Assembly (NCBI RefSeq): GCF_048820975.1
Contig: NZ_JBMEUF010000001.1
Coordinates: 186,001-250,000, forward strand
Length of the DNA stretch: 64,000 bases
Direction of reading: 5' to 3'
Source: Glaciecola sp048820975
GTDB lineage: Bacteria; Pseudomonadota; Gammaproteobacteria; Enterobacterales; Alteromonadaceae
Shown in pieces: positions 1 through 9,057 of the stretch. Made by a program: the position numbers and the translations under genes. Position 1 is the stretch's first letter. Each line of letters starts with the position of its first letter. The notes beneath the pieces were generated by a model that was not told the DNA's origin, made no database searches, and worked only from the letters and a program-made list of their open reading frames with translations.

Positions 1-307
1 TTTGTGCAGTGTTAATTAAATCAACTAAACGCTGGGTGATAGTCCATCTAGATTGGCATATTGCCGCTTTTTGTCGCTCACTCCATCGTTTGTCTGCAAT
101 AGGTTCGCCTGCTAAGTTTATAATTGCATCGTACTTATTTACGTTGTGAAGTCCATCTAAGGTTAAGGCGTGAATGTCTTTACCTAGCAAGCGTTGAGCT
201 CGGCTTGGATCGCGGGTAATAACTGAAATTGTATAATTGCCAGTTAACTTTTTTACGAGTCTTCGACCAATTAAACCCGTGGCGCCAGTAATAAGAATGT
301 GCTTCAT
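1..307 (-). CDS. TIGR01777-family NAD(P)-dependent epimerase (YfcH-like), 5' part only
   Basis: The gene enters from the left edge. Only its first 102 residues are present, starting at the ATG at 307. They open with a Rossmann nucleotide-binding loop, TGATGLIG at residues 7-14, followed by NLAGEPI at about 64-70 and a nearby RW pair. This pattern is typical of the SDR-type sugar-epimerase-like family that includes E. coli YfcH. The substrate of the family is not established. Its start lies 2 bp after the folX stop, so the two are probably co-transcribed; E. coli has the same folX-yfcH order. The catalytic Tyr-Lys region lies outside the window, so activity cannot be judged. Confidence 0.85.
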   Translation of the reverse strand, partial: MKHILITGATGLIGRRLVKKLTGNYTISVITRDPSRAQRLLGKDIHALTLDGLHNVNKYDAIINLAGEPIADKRWSERQKAAICQSRWTITQRLVDLINTAQ

Positions 308-309
308 CT

Positions 310-675
310 TTAGTCCTTGGTGCACGAAAGTGCAAGTGACACAGAGTCTGAAAACCTGAGTGCATGGGGTTTATCTACCTCAGCTTCTGCAAAAATTACC
401 CATGGATGTTCAGCCGCAATAGTAAGTACTTCAGAGGTTAGCTTTTCAAGTAGTGAAAACCGGTTGTCTTCAACTAATCGTATTATCGCCTTAGTAATTG
501 TTTTATAATTTAATGCATCTTGCATTTGGTCACTATCAGTTGCTCGCTTCGCGTCATATTGAATGGTAATGTTGATCACAACATCTTGTTGATTCAATAT
601 TTCATCTTCATTAATGCCAATGTAGGTGCGCAAGCGCAAGTTTTTAATACGAATAGTCGCAAGATTTAAATTCAT
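310..675 (-). CDS. folX: dihydroneopterin triphosphate 2'-epimerase FolX
   Basis: This 121-residue protein of the FolB/FolX tunnelling fold should epimerise dihydroneopterin triphosphate at C2' of the side chain (cytoplasmic pterin metabolism). Its opening, IRIKNLRLRTYIGIN, and the internal NRFSLLEKLT stretch with the conserved lysine are much closer to FolX than to the aldolase FolB as I remember these families. Length matches the family (about 120). It is the first gene of a minus-strand pair with the yfcH-like epimerase. It is divergent from the AI-2E permease, sharing a 50-bp spacer that must hold both promoters. A FolB role remains possible but less likely. Confidence 0.85.
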   Translation of the reverse strand: MNLNLATIRIKNLRLRTYIGINEDEILNQQDVVINITIQYDAKRATDSDQMQDALNYKTITKAIIRLVEDNRFSLLEKLTSEVLTIAAEHPWVIFAEAEVDKPHALRFSDSVSLALSCTKD

Positions 676-725
676 GAACGTGTTATATCCTTGTGTAAAA
701 TAATCGTTGGTAAGGGAATCATTTA

Positions 726-1790
726 ATGGAAGTAAAATCGTCCGTTACAAAGTCATTTATTATAATGGCTGCTGTAGTAATTGTTTTAGCTGGTATTAAA
801 GCAGCAAGCGTTATTTTTGTACCATTTTTATTATCAGCGTTTATTGCTATGGCCGTTAGCCCACTCATCAATTGGTCAGCTAAGTTTAATGTTCCTCGCT
901 GGCTCTCAATTACTTTAGTTATACTCTTAATTGTTGTAATTGGATTTATGCTTGCTGGGCTTATTACGCAATCACTGGGTGAATTTCAAAACAACTTGCC
1001 CGTTTATAGGCAACAATTGTCAGGCGAATTCGCTTGGGCGATTGAAAAACTATCACTTTTAAACATTAATATCGACAAAGACTTGTTCTTATCTTATCTC
1101 GACCCAGGCATGGCTATGAGCATGGCTACCAACCTATTAACCGGAATGGGTACGGTGCTATCTAATGTCTTTTTAATTCTATTAACCGTTATTTTTATGT
1201 TGTTTGAAGCCGAATCAATGCCTCGCAGGATTCATATTGCGATGTCAGATCCTGAAATGAATTTAACGCATGTTGACCGATTTCTGCAGTCAGTTAATCA
1301 ATATCTTGTTATTAAGATGATGGTGAGTTTGGGTACCGGTTTGTGCATCGGCATTTGGTTATACTTTTTAGGTGTTGATCACTTTATGTTGTGGTCAGTA
1401 CTCGCATTCATGCTTAATTTCATTCCTAATATTGGTTCAATTATAGCGGCTATTCCGGCGGTTTTAATCGCTTTTGTTGAAATGGGATTTGTGACTGCTG
1501 GCTTAACCGGTCTAGGCTTTATAGTGGTTAATACTGTAATGGGTAATATGGTTGAGCCACGCTTCATGGGTAAGGGTTTGGGCTTATCTACCTTAGTGGT
1601 GTTTTTATCGTTGATTTTTTGGGGATGGCTACTAGGTACCGTCGGGATGTTGCTTTCAGTGCCGTTAACTATGGTAGTGAAAATAGCCCTTGAGTCACAA
1701 GAAAGCACCCAGTGGTTAGCGATTTTGCTTTCACAAGACCCAGAAGATGAAGAACAAATTATTGAAGATAATGACGAAAAAATGGGCTAG
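726..1790 (+). CDS. AI-2E family transporter (UPF0118 / YdiK-PerM type membrane protein)
   Basis: The 354-residue inner-membrane protein has the AI-2E transporter layout. Two hydrophobic helices lie in the first 80 residues. A soluble, periplasm-facing stretch follows (about 85-135), then a dense group of helices from about 140 to 330 that carries FIPNIGS near residue 237. The C-terminus is short and acidic. Family members have been proposed to export autoinducer-2 or act as Na+/H+ antiporters; the substrate here cannot be told from sequence. The start at 726 follows an AAGGGA ribosome binding site at a good distance. The gene stands alone, convergent with yciI, and a hairpin lies between them. 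Confidence 0.8.
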   Translation: MEVKSSVTKSFIIMAAVVIVLAGIKAASVIFVPFLLSAFIAMAVSPLINWSAKFNVPRWLSITLVILLIVVIGFMLAGLITQSLGEFQNNLPVYRQQLSGEFAWAIEKLSLLNINIDKDLFLSYLDPGMAMSMATNLLTGMGTVLSNVFLILLTVIFMLFEAESMPRRIHIAMSDPEMNLTHVDRFLQSVNQYLVIKMMVSLGTGLCIGIWLYFLGVDHFMLWSVLAFMLNFIPNIGSIIAAIPAVLIAFVEMGFVTAGLTGLGFIVVNTVMGNMVEPRFMGKGLGLSTLVVFLSLIFWGWLLGTVGMLLSVPLTMVVKIALESQESTQWLAILLSQDPEDEEQIIEDNDEKMG

Positions 1791-1823
1791 GCGAATAAAC
1801 ACCGCGTACTGTCTATATAAAGA

Positions 1824-1856
1824 AAGTGGCCGCAGTTAAATAACAGCGGCGCACTT
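1824..1856. terminator. hairpin between the convergent AI-2E gene and yciI
   Basis: AAGTG+GCCGC at 1824-1833 pairs with GCGGC+CACTT at 1846-1856, with one bulged G and a 12-nt loop. No strong T-run follows on either strand, so it is a plausible but weak bidirectional terminator for two convergent genes. Confidence 0.4.
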
Positions 1857-1872
1857 ATAGTATAGTCGCATT

Positions 1873-2172
1873 TTACGGCAGTACTTTTTTGTAAGGCTTA
1901 ACCGTTACTTTTTCATAAACGCCAGCTGTAATGTAAGGGTCTGCATCGGCCCATGCTTGAGCGTCATCTAAAGACGGGAAGTCAGCAATTACTAAAGACC
2001 CAGTGAAGCCTGCTGGACCTGGGTCTTCTGAATCAATTGCTGGGGTTGGTCCAGCTACTAATAACCTTCCTGCATCAGCAAGAGTATTCAATCGTGCTAA
2101 ATGCTCTGGCCTAGCGGCCAGTCGCTTCTCTAAGCTATTTTCTACATCTTGTGCATATATCATGTAATACAT
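1873..2172 (-). CDS. yciI: YciI family protein
   Basis: This 99-residue cytoplasmic protein has the YciI ferredoxin-like fold: MYYMIYAQD opening, an RPEHLARL segment with the conserved His near residue 24, and a DDAQAWADADPY stretch near residues 70-81. The family resembles muconolactone isomerases and has a proposed Asp-His active pair, but its physiological reaction is not firmly known. It begins 21 bp after the trpA stop on the same strand and no terminator is visible between them, so it is probably the last gene of the trp operon. The hairpin at 1824-1856 follows it. Confidence 0.85.
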   Translation of the reverse strand: MYYMIYAQDVENSLEKRLAARPEHLARLNTLADAGRLLVAGPTPAIDSEDPGPAGFTGSLVIADFPSLDDAQAWADADPYITAGVYEKVTVKPYKKVLP

Positions 2173-2193
2173 ACGACTTCCTTAATTTAAATC

Positions 2194-3033
2194 TTATCGT
2201 TGAGTGGCCGCTTTCATTTGGCTCACAAACTTACCTAGTTCACTATGCAGCGCATCATGATCATCTAAGTATTTAGCTATTATATTCACTGTTGCAGAAC
2301 CCGATATTGCACCAGCAGCGCCCGCCTCAATGGCTGCGGCTACTTGTTTAGGATTAGAAATACCAAATCCTAGCAGTGGCGGAGCAACTTTATATTTATT
2401 TAACTTGGCTACCAGTTCTGCGGCAGGCAATTCCACTTCGGTTTCTGCACCGGTTACGCCTGCTCTCCCTAGTAAATATGTGTAACCACTTGATTTTTCA
2501 CCTATGGCAGACAATGTTTCATCAGATGCATTAGGCGGCGCCAATAAAATTTGCTGTATCTCATGGGCTTGAGCAATTGTGATAAAGCGGTCAGCTTCGC
2601 GCAAAGGGACATCAGCTATGAGTATTGAATCAACACCAGCATTTTGTGCGTGTTGATAAAAATCGTCAATCCCGTTGACTAAAACCAGGTTGCTATAAAG
2701 CAATAAACCAATGGGGATATGCGGAAATTCGCTTCTAATTTGTTTAATAATCGCAAAGCAATCTTTCACTTTGATGTTTGATTGTAATGCACGAATGCTC
2801 GCTTTTTGAATGGTAGGGCCATCAGCAATAGGATCAGAGTATGGAATACCAAGCTCCAGCGCATCAGCACCGCTGCTTATAAGCGTGCGAATAATGGCAA
2901 GTGAGGTATCAAAATCAGGGTCGCCTACCATAACGAAGGGGACAAATGCGCCTTGATTCTTTTCATCTAGGCGGGTGAACATCGCTTCGTAACGCCCTGT
3001 ATCTTTCGTAGTTGCAGGCAATGATGCGTTCAT
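2194..3033 (-). CDS. trpA: tryptophan synthase alpha chain
   Basis: TrpA cleaves indole-3-glycerol phosphate to indole and glyceraldehyde 3-phosphate in the alpha2beta2 tryptophan synthase complex. The protein has 279 residues. The motif ELGIPYSDPIADGP contains the catalytic Glu60 and Asp71 (Glu49 and Asp60 of Salmonella), and GFGIS near the C-terminus is the phosphate-binding loop. The ATG overlaps the trpB stop by one base (TAATG), which supports this start and translational coupling to its partner subunit. The N-terminus is about 11 residues longer than the Salmonella protein. Confidence 0.97.
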   Translation of the reverse strand: MNASLPATTKDTGRYEAMFTRLDEKNQGAFVPFVMVGDPDFDTSLAIIRTLISSGADALELGIPYSDPIADGPTIQKASIRALQSNIKVKDCFAIIKQIRSEFPHIPIGLLLYSNLVLVNGIDDFYQHAQNAGVDSILIADVPLREADRFITIAQAHEIQQILLAPPNASDETLSAIGEKSSGYTYLLGRAGVTGAETEVELPAAELVAKLNKYKVAPPLLGFGISNPKQVAAAIEAGAAGAISGSATVNIIAKYLDDHDALHSELGKFVSQMKAATQR

Positions 3034-4214
3034 TATAGTTTGTCTCCTAAAATCTTTGTTACGTGGGCAAGGTCTTTGTCACCGCGCCCTGATAAGTTCA
3101 CCACAATAATGGTTTCTTCTTCAGCTTCATCGGCCATGTTAAGTGCATGAGCCAAGGCATGTGAAGACTCAAGGGCCGGTATAATCCCTTCTTTACTTGC
3201 GAGTAATTGAAAGGCATTTAGCGCTTCGGTATCAGTTACTGCAAAGTATTCAGCTCTTCCTGTGTCAGCTAAGAAAGCATGTTGTGGACCAACCGCAGGG
3301 TAATCTAAGCCAGCACTCACAGAGTAAGATTCTTCAATTTGGCCGTCTTGATCTTGCATAATGAATGTATAAGCGCCGTGCAATATACCTTTTGTACCTT
3401 TTACTATTGTTGCACCATGCTCTTTGGTGTGCACGCCTTTACCTGCAGGCTCTACACCAATTAGTCGAACGCTTGGCTCGTCAATGAAATCGGCGAACAT
3501 GCCTATTGCATTTGAACCGCCACCCACACAAGCAACTACGGCATCAGGTAGTCGGCCTTCTTTCTCTAAAATTTGTGCGCGGGTTTCTTCCCCTATCATG
3601 CGGTGATATTCACGCACAATGGTAGGGAATGGATGAGGGCCCGCTGCCGTACCTAACAGGTAGTGCGCAGTTTCGTAATTGGCAGACCAATCTCTTAAAG
3701 CTTCATTCACGGCATCTTTTAATGTACCAGAGCCTGAATCAACAGGAATCACTTCGGCTCCCATTAAGCGCATTCTAAATACGTTTGGAGATTGGCGCTC
3801 TACATCTTTAGCACCCATGTATATACGTGCCTTTAAACCTAATAAAGCACAGGCTAAAGCCGTGGCTACGCCATGTTGGCCAGCTCCTGTTTCAGCAATT
3901 ACTTCGGTTTTACCCATGCGCTTAGTTAAAAGGGCTTGGCCAAGTACTTGATTGGTTTTATGCGCGCCGCCGTGTAATAAATCTTCACGTTTTAGGTAAA
4001 GTTTTACATTCGGATTACTCACTAGGTTGCGCGTGAGTGTCATCGCAGTAGGGCGACCAGCATAGTCTTTCAACAAAGATAAAAATTCTGTTTGAAAGTC
4101 GGGGTCTTCTTTTGCATCTAAAAATGCTTGTTCTAACTGGTCTAGCGCGGGGATAAGCAATTCCGGCACATACATACCGCCGAAGTCGCCAAATTTTGAG
4201 TCTAATTTATTCAT
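3033..4214 (-). CDS. trpB: tryptophan synthase beta chain
   Basis: TrpB is the PLP enzyme that condenses indole with serine to make tryptophan. The 393-residue protein carries HKTNQ with the PLP lysine at residue 86, the GGGSNAIG phosphate-binding loop near residue 230, and a C-terminal LSGRGDKD that lines the cofactor ring. Length is standard. It lies 26 bp after trpCF and overlaps trpA by one base. It is an ordinary TrpB1 that should work with the TrpA encoded next to it. Confidence 0.98.
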   Translation of the reverse strand: MNKLDSKFGDFGGMYVPELLIPALDQLEQAFLDAKEDPDFQTEFLSLLKDYAGRPTAMTLTRNLVSNPNVKLYLKREDLLHGGAHKTNQVLGQALLTKRMGKTEVIAETGAGQHGVATALACALLGLKARIYMGAKDVERQSPNVFRMRLMGAEVIPVDSGSGTLKDAVNEALRDWSANYETAHYLLGTAAGPHPFPTIVREYHRMIGEETRAQILEKEGRLPDAVVACVGGGSNAIGMFADFIDEPSVRLIGVEPAGKGVHTKEHGATIVKGTKGILHGAYTFIMQDQDGQIEESYSVSAGLDYPAVGPQHAFLADTGRAEYFAVTDTEALNAFQLLASKEGIIPALESSHALAHALNMADEAEEETIIVVNLSGRGDKDLAHVTKILGDKL

Positions 4215-4240
4215 TTTAGTTGTCTCTTTGAATGTGTGTG

Positions 4241-5677
4241 TTAAGCGCGAAGTTTGATAAACAGTTCACTCAGCAGCGCCTCTGACTTTTGTCCGCTTTG
4301 CGTTTCTACCCCTGAATTTACATCTAATAAACTAAGATTAAATTCACTGGCTTGCGTAATGTTTTTTATATTCAAGCCACCGGCAAGGGCAATTTGGTGT
4401 TTATTAGGTAATTGCTCAATTACTTGCCAATCAAAGGATTGGCCAGTTCCGCCTAATTGATCGCCAACTTTACAATCTAATAAAATTTTTGAAATAAGCG
4501 AGCTATCTAATAAGTTTTGCCATGAGGCCACCGCGCTATGCACGCTGGCTGCATCATCAACATCTACGGCAATCACTTTAAAAATTTGGCAATGCAAGGG
4601 TAATGATGAGTGCAACTGGCTAAGGTATTCTTGGGTTTCATTGCCATGCAATTGTACGCAACTTAGCGAAAGCTTGTTTACATACTCAATGACCTGCTCA
4701 ATTGGCGCGTCTAGAAATACACCAACGTAATCACCTTTAACTTGTCGGGTGATGTCTAAAGCGGCTTCAAGGCTAACAAAGCGTTTTGATTTAGCGGCGA
4801 ATATTAAGCCCATGTAAGTCACTGGAAAGCTGGAAATCATGGCGGCTTGCTCAACACTTGTTACACCGCAAACTTTAATAGGGCCATACACTAATTGTTT
4901 AATGGCTTGGTCTAAGTCACTTTGCGCCATTAGGGCACTTCCTACTAAAAAACCATCAACTAAAGGTGATAATCGCTGAATATCACTATGATGATATATG
5001 CCAGATTCTGAAATAATTACACCATTGAAACGCGCGTCAGTTCTTATCATGGGGGCTAGCTTTTCTGTCATGGCTAAATCGGTAGAAAGGTCACGCAAGT
5101 TGCGATTATTGATGCCAATAATACGTGCACCTAGTGCTAGTGCGCGCTCAGTTTCTTCTTCATTGCTGACTTCAGTTAACACGTCCATTTTGTAGTAATG
5201 AGTAAGCGCTGCTAATGCTTTGTATTCTTCATCTGACAATACAGACAACATAAGTAACACGGCATTAGCGCCTAAATAACGGGCTAAGTGTATTTGGTAT
5301 TCATCAATAAAAAAGTCTTTATTCAACGCGGGTTGCTGCACTTTTTGACTAACAAACTGTAAATACTCAAATTTTCCTTGAAAGTATTTTTCATCGGTTA
5401 ATACCGAAAAGCATGCGGCTTCTTTCATGTAAGCATCGGTAATTTCATCTAAATCAAAATGCTCACGAATGAGCCCTTTAGAAGGGGACGCTTTTTTACA
5501 TTCGAATATGTAACTGGTGCCGCTCGCTGCAAGTGCGTCATAAAATGAATTATTACTTTCTTGTAATTCATCAATAAAGTTTTCTGCTGGAAAACTTAGT
5601 TTTTTTGCGTCAATTTCAACACGTTTATCAGCAACAATTCGCTGTAAAACATTAGGGGTATTTACTGCTGCGCTCAC
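4241..5677 (-). CDS. trpCF: bifunctional indole-3-glycerol phosphate synthase / phosphoribosylanthranilate isomerase
   Basis: Two consecutive steps of tryptophan synthesis are fused in one 478-residue protein. Residues 1 to about 260 are the IGPS barrel (FECKKASPSKG at 58-68, KDFFID at 120-125, SESG near 223). Residues from about 266 are the PRAI barrel, opening with GPIKVCGVT whose Cys270 is the catalytic cysteine; DCKVGDQLGGTGQSFDW follows further on. The start is a GTG that overlaps the trpD stop (GTGA) and sits just behind an AAGGAG site. The trpC-trpF fusion is usual in enteric-type gammaproteobacteria. Confidence 0.97.
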   Translation of the reverse strand: MSAAVNTPNVLQRIVADKRVEIDAKKLSFPAENFIDELQESNNSFYDALAASGTSYIFECKKASPSKGLIREHFDLDEITDAYMKEAACFSVLTDEKYFQGKFEYLQFVSQKVQQPALNKDFFIDEYQIHLARYLGANAVLLMLSVLSDEEYKALAALTHYYKMDVLTEVSNEEETERALALGARIIGINNRNLRDLSTDLAMTEKLAPMIRTDARFNGVIISESGIYHHSDIQRLSPLVDGFLVGSALMAQSDLDQAIKQLVYGPIKVCGVTSVEQAAMISSFPVTYMGLIFAAKSKRFVSLEAALDITRQVKGDYVGVFLDAPIEQVIEYVNKLSLSCVQLHGNETQEYLSQLHSSLPLHCQIFKVIAVDVDDAASVHSAVASWQNLLDSSLISKILLDCKVGDQLGGTGQSFDWQVIEQLPNKHQIALAGGLNIKNITQASEFNLSLLDVNSGVETQSGQKSEALLSELFIKLRA

Positions 5678-6702
5678 ACGCTTTCTCCTTGGCTGATTTT
5701 TGCTGCTAAGCGAATAGTAGCAATAGGTAAGGCGCTATTAATACTTTGCATCACTTCTTTAAAACAATCTTTTAAGCTAAGTTCGGGCTTGTGCAACCAC
5801 ATAAGTGCCGCAGCATTCATTGCAATAGCATGAGTATGCGCTAGTTCGCCTTTGCCGCTTAACACCTTTTCAATGGCCGCTACGTTAAATTCAGGCGTAT
5901 CGCCTTTAATTGCGGCTAAGGGCTGTGGTTCAATACCAAAATCACTAGGTGAAATTACCATTGAGCTTAGCTTGCCATCATTTACCAAAATGGCTTGTGT
6001 ATCCCCGTGTAGGGCTATTTCATCTAAACCAGAGCCATGCACTACTAAGGCCTTATTATGCCCTAAATTAAGCAAAGTTTGCGCGTAGGGCGCTAGCAAT
6101 TCAGGCGTATATACACCATAAATTCCATGGGTAGGTTGTGCCGGATTTGCTAATGGCCCAAGTACATTAAACAAAGTACGTGTTTTTAGTACGGTTCTAA
6201 CCGGCATCACGTGTTTCATTCCTGTATGGTAGCTTGGCGCCGCTAAAAAACAGAAATTGGCTTTATCTAAACAAGCTCGTGCTACTTCAGGTGACATATC
6301 AAGCTTCATTCCAAAGCCCGCAAACAAATCACTTGAGCCTGATTTACTTGATACGCTTCTATTGCCATGTTTGGCAACTTTAATACCGCAACTTGCCGCT
6401 ACAATTGAAGCTGCGCTTGAGATATTTATGGTGTTGTGGCCGTCACCACCTGTACCTACTAAATCGGAAAATGCGTAACTTGGGCGAGGAAAACGTAAAG
6501 CTGCATTTCGCATGGCTTCAGCGGCACCAGCAATTTCATCGCTGCTTTCGCCTTTCATTTTTAAAGCAATTAGCAGGGCGCTTAAATTAATGCTGTCAAG
6601 CTCACCATTTAATACTTGAGTAAACAATATCTGGCTTTGTTCTTGGCTTAAACTTTCGCCTTTATAAAGTGTTTCTAATAAGGGGTAAAAATCAGTTTGC
6701 AT
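5674..6702 (-). CDS. trpD: anthranilate phosphoribosyltransferase
   Basis: TrpD transfers phosphoribose from PRPP to anthranilate. With the start chosen here the protein has 342 residues, the family size. It shows GTGGDGHNTINISS (PRPP-binding glycine loop) and KHGNRSVSSKSGS, both diagnostic. Three in-frame starts exist: GTG at 6720, ATG at 6708 and ATG at 6702. The last has an AGGA at 7 nt and gives MQTDFYPLLE, which matches the usual TrpD N-terminus. The gene then overlaps the trpG stop by 11 bp. TrpG and TrpD are separate here, not fused as in E. coli. Confidence 0.96.
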   Translation of the reverse strand: MQTDFYPLLETLYKGESLSQEQSQILFTQVLNGELDSINLSALLIALKMKGESSDEIAGAAEAMRNAALRFPRPSYAFSDLVGTGGDGHNTINISSAASIVAASCGIKVAKHGNRSVSSKSGSSDLFAGFGMKLDMSPEVARACLDKANFCFLAAPSYHTGMKHVMPVRTVLKTRTLFNVLGPLANPAQPTHGIYGVYTPELLAPYAQTLLNLGHNKALVVHGSGLDEIALHGDTQAILVNDGKLSSMVISPSDFGIEPQPLAAIKGDTPEFNVAAIEKVLSGKGELAHTHAIAMNAAALMWLHKPELSLKDCFKEVMQSINSALPIATIRLAAKISQGESV

Positions 6703-7327
6703 GAACATGTCCTGTTTCACTAAGGCTTGAGACTAAAAACTGCATGGCTTGGAATAACAATTGGCTTCCTTGGCAAGTTAATACTGATTCGGGATGAAAT
6801 TGGAAGCCCAGCATTTTATCATCTTGATGTACGATAGCCATAGGTAAACCGTCAATATCAGCAACTACCTGCAAACATTCGGGTACATTGGTGGCTACTA
6901 AAGAGTGATAGCGTGCAATTGACATAGGTGAGGGTAGTTCACTAAACACTGGGGCAAAATAATGGCGCATAAGTGATGATTTCCCGTGCATTACATAGGG
7001 TGCGCGGCTCACTGTTCCGTGATAGCTCTCCACAATTGCTTGATGACCTAAGCAAATACCCAACACTGGATAACGTCCTTTTACTTCTGCAATAATGTTT
7101 GGCATGTTACCGGCGTCGCTTGGTGCACCAGGGCCGGGAGATAACATTAATAATGCCTGCCCTTTTTCATTATATTCCGCTAGTTTTGTCATAACTTGCT
7201 GAGTATCTATGGTGTTTCTGTATACCGTGAGCGTTACGCCTAGCACGCGTAACTCATCTACAAGGTTGTAGGTAAAAGAGTCTTGGTTATCAATAAGCAC
7301 AACGAACATATTTTTTGCATCAATCAT
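6692..7327 (-). CDS. trpG: anthranilate synthase component II (glutamine amidotransferase)
   Basis: This 211-residue class I glutamine amidotransferase supplies ammonia to TrpE. It has the SPGPGAPSDAG oxyanion loop at about 63-73, LGICLGHQ with nucleophile Cys92, and the FHPES histidine motif near residue 177. The ATG at 7327 lies one base after the trpE stop and is preceded by AGGAG about 9 nt upstream, which favours it over the internal Met7. Proteins of this kind sometimes double as PabA; its place between trpE and trpD argues for tryptophan synthesis as the main role. Confidence 0.96.
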   Translation of the reverse strand: MIDAKNMFVVLIDNQDSFTYNLVDELRVLGVTLTVYRNTIDTQQVMTKLAEYNEKGQALLMLSPGPGAPSDAGNMPNIIAEVKGRYPVLGICLGHQAIVESYHGTVSRAPYVMHGKSSLMRHYFAPVFSELPSPMSIARYHSLVATNVPECLQVVADIDGLPMAIVHQDDKMLGFQFHPESVLTCQGSQLLFQAMQFLVSSLSETGHVHAN

Positions 7328-7328
7328 C

Positions 7329-8933
7329 TTATTGTTCTCCTGAATTCGTATTGGCTATCAAAGGAGAGCTATGGCTGCGCTGTACCGCGGCTATTACCGC
7401 TTGAGCTTTTACGCGCGTTTCATCAGCTTCAGATTGCGGGACAGAGTCATTTACAACGCCTGCGCCTGCTTGCACATGCGCCACATTGTTTTTTACAAAA
7501 GCAGATCGAATAACAATACAGGTGTCAAAATCGCCGTGGCCATTTAAATAACCAACAGCGCCGCCGTAACTGCCTCTTCTTTCTTTTTCAGTTTGGCGAA
7601 TGAGCGATGCTGCGCTTATTTTAGGAGCGCCCACCAAGGTCCCCATATTCATGCAACCTTGGTAAGCATGCAGTGCGTCTAAATCTTCGCGCAATTCACC
7701 CGCTACGCGAGATACTAAGTGCATCACATGTGAATAGCGGTCAACTTTAAGTAAATCTTTCACGTGGCGGGTGCCAGGTTTGCTCACTCTTGCCACGTCA
7801 TTTCGGGCTAAATCAACCAGCATAATATGTTCAGACTTTTCTTTTTGATCTTGTTGTAAGTCAAGTTCTAAGCGGCTATCTAAATCTAAGTCAATACTGC
7901 CATCAGCACGTTTGCCGCGAGGACGCGTACCGGCAATGGGATACACCTCTAAGGTATTGTTATAAGATTCGTACTTTACTGCCGACTCAGGTGAAGCGCC
8001 AAAAATAGTGAAGTCATGATCTTGCATATAAAACATATAAGGTGAGGGGTTAGTTAATTTCAACTGCTGATACGCGGTAATAGAGCAAGGGCACTCTATT
8101 GAGAAAATACGCGAAGGGACCACTTGAAAAATATCCCCATCAAGAATATTTTCTTTCAGCCTTAATACATCTTCACAATAGCTCGCGTCATCTTTGTTAA
8201 CACTTACGCTTGGCGCATGGCTTATTGGTAAAAGTGCATCTTCAACGTAGCTTAAGTGGCTTAAATCATGGCGAATTTTTTCAAGGCGCTTGTGTACAGA
8301 AAAATAAGCATTTGCCACATTGGGGCCACTAAATACACTGCCAATGACTTGCGTGCTTTTTTGTTGGTGATCAACTAACACTAAGGTTTCGGCTAAATAA
8401 AACACATAGTCAGGGCAGCTATTTAAAGAATCCGGTACATCAGGTAACTCTTCAAAACTGGCGATTAAGTCATATGCAAACACCCCGCCTAAAAATACCG
8501 AATGAGGGTGGTCGCGCAATACTTTTAAGCTATTTTTTAGCACTCTAAGTACATCAAACACACTCATTTCTTTTAGTCTAGAATCTTCATCTAAGGAATT
8601 ATTTGCTGGGCTGAAGCGAAATACCGCGCTTTTAGCGGTTTGGGATACCAGCTGTTGCGGTAATTGTTGGCAAAGAAAGGGCAATACGTCTTCGCCATTA
8701 GGGCTTAATGCACTTACGTTTACTTCGTGTTTGTCACATTGGATACGAAGCGCAGCATCAATTAATAGTAAACTTTTTAAATTGTCTTTACTGTTGATTT
8801 CAGCTGATTCCAATAACACTGAATGCTGGCTGGCTAGGGCTTGATAAGCGCTTAAAGGATTGGCACAGTAAGGGGCATCAATAAGAATGCTTTCTACCGT
8901 TCCCGGTTCAGTGCCTAAGTCCGACAAGTTCAT
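7329..8933 (-). CDS. trpE: anthranilate synthase component I
   Basis: TrpE converts chorismate to anthranilate using ammonia from TrpG. The 534-residue protein has the N-terminal tryptophan-sensing motif LLES near residue 40, so feedback inhibition by Trp is expected. The chorismate-binding C-terminal half holds PIAGTRPRG, DLARNDVARV and the GAPKISA motif. The start follows the attenuator by about 70 bp. It is the first structural gene of the operon and is controlled by the trpL leader upstream. Confidence 0.97.
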   Translation of the reverse strand: MNLSDLGTEPGTVESILIDAPYCANPLSAYQALASQHSVLLESAEINSKDNLKSLLLIDAALRIQCDKHEVNVSALSPNGEDVLPFLCQQLPQQLVSQTAKSAVFRFSPANNSLDEDSRLKEMSVFDVLRVLKNSLKVLRDHPHSVFLGGVFAYDLIASFEELPDVPDSLNSCPDYVFYLAETLVLVDHQQKSTQVIGSVFSGPNVANAYFSVHKRLEKIRHDLSHLSYVEDALLPISHAPSVSVNKDDASYCEDVLRLKENILDGDIFQVVPSRIFSIECPCSITAYQQLKLTNPSPYMFYMQDHDFTIFGASPESAVKYESYNNTLEVYPIAGTRPRGKRADGSIDLDLDSRLELDLQQDQKEKSEHIMLVDLARNDVARVSKPGTRHVKDLLKVDRYSHVMHLVSRVAGELREDLDALHAYQGCMNMGTLVGAPKISAASLIRQTEKERRGSYGGAVGYLNGHGDFDTCIVIRSAFVKNNVAHVQAGAGVVNDSVPQSEADETRVKAQAVIAAVQRSHSSPLIANTNSGEQ

Positions 8934-9000
8934 GTTTGTGTTCCTTTTAATCTATTTTTATTCGTTGAATGCTTGTTGGGCCATTTCCTAAATTGAAGCA

Positions 9001-9025
9001 ATAAAAAAGGCCCTAATTGGGCCTT
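9001..9025 (-). terminator. trp attenuator terminator hairpin
   Basis: On the minus strand AAGGCCC (9025-9019) pairs perfectly with GGGCCTT (9013-9007) around a 5-nt loop and runs straight into TTTTTTAT. It lies between the leader peptide stop (9058) and trpE. A competing pairing is visible: GGGCT (9058-9054), just after the leader stop, can pair with GGCCC (9023-9019) and would act as antiterminator when ribosomes stall on the Trp codons. Confidence 0.9.
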
Positions 9026-9057
9026 GGATACGCGTGCATGCACATACAACCTGAGCC

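Noticed and set aside
180..365. Minus-strand frame across the folX/epimerase junction
   Set aside because: It is in a different frame from both genes, which are well supported and abut there.
1379..1708. Antisense open frame inside the AI-2E gene
   Set aside because: It has no ribosome binding site or recognisable domain and lies wholly opposite a well-supported membrane protein.
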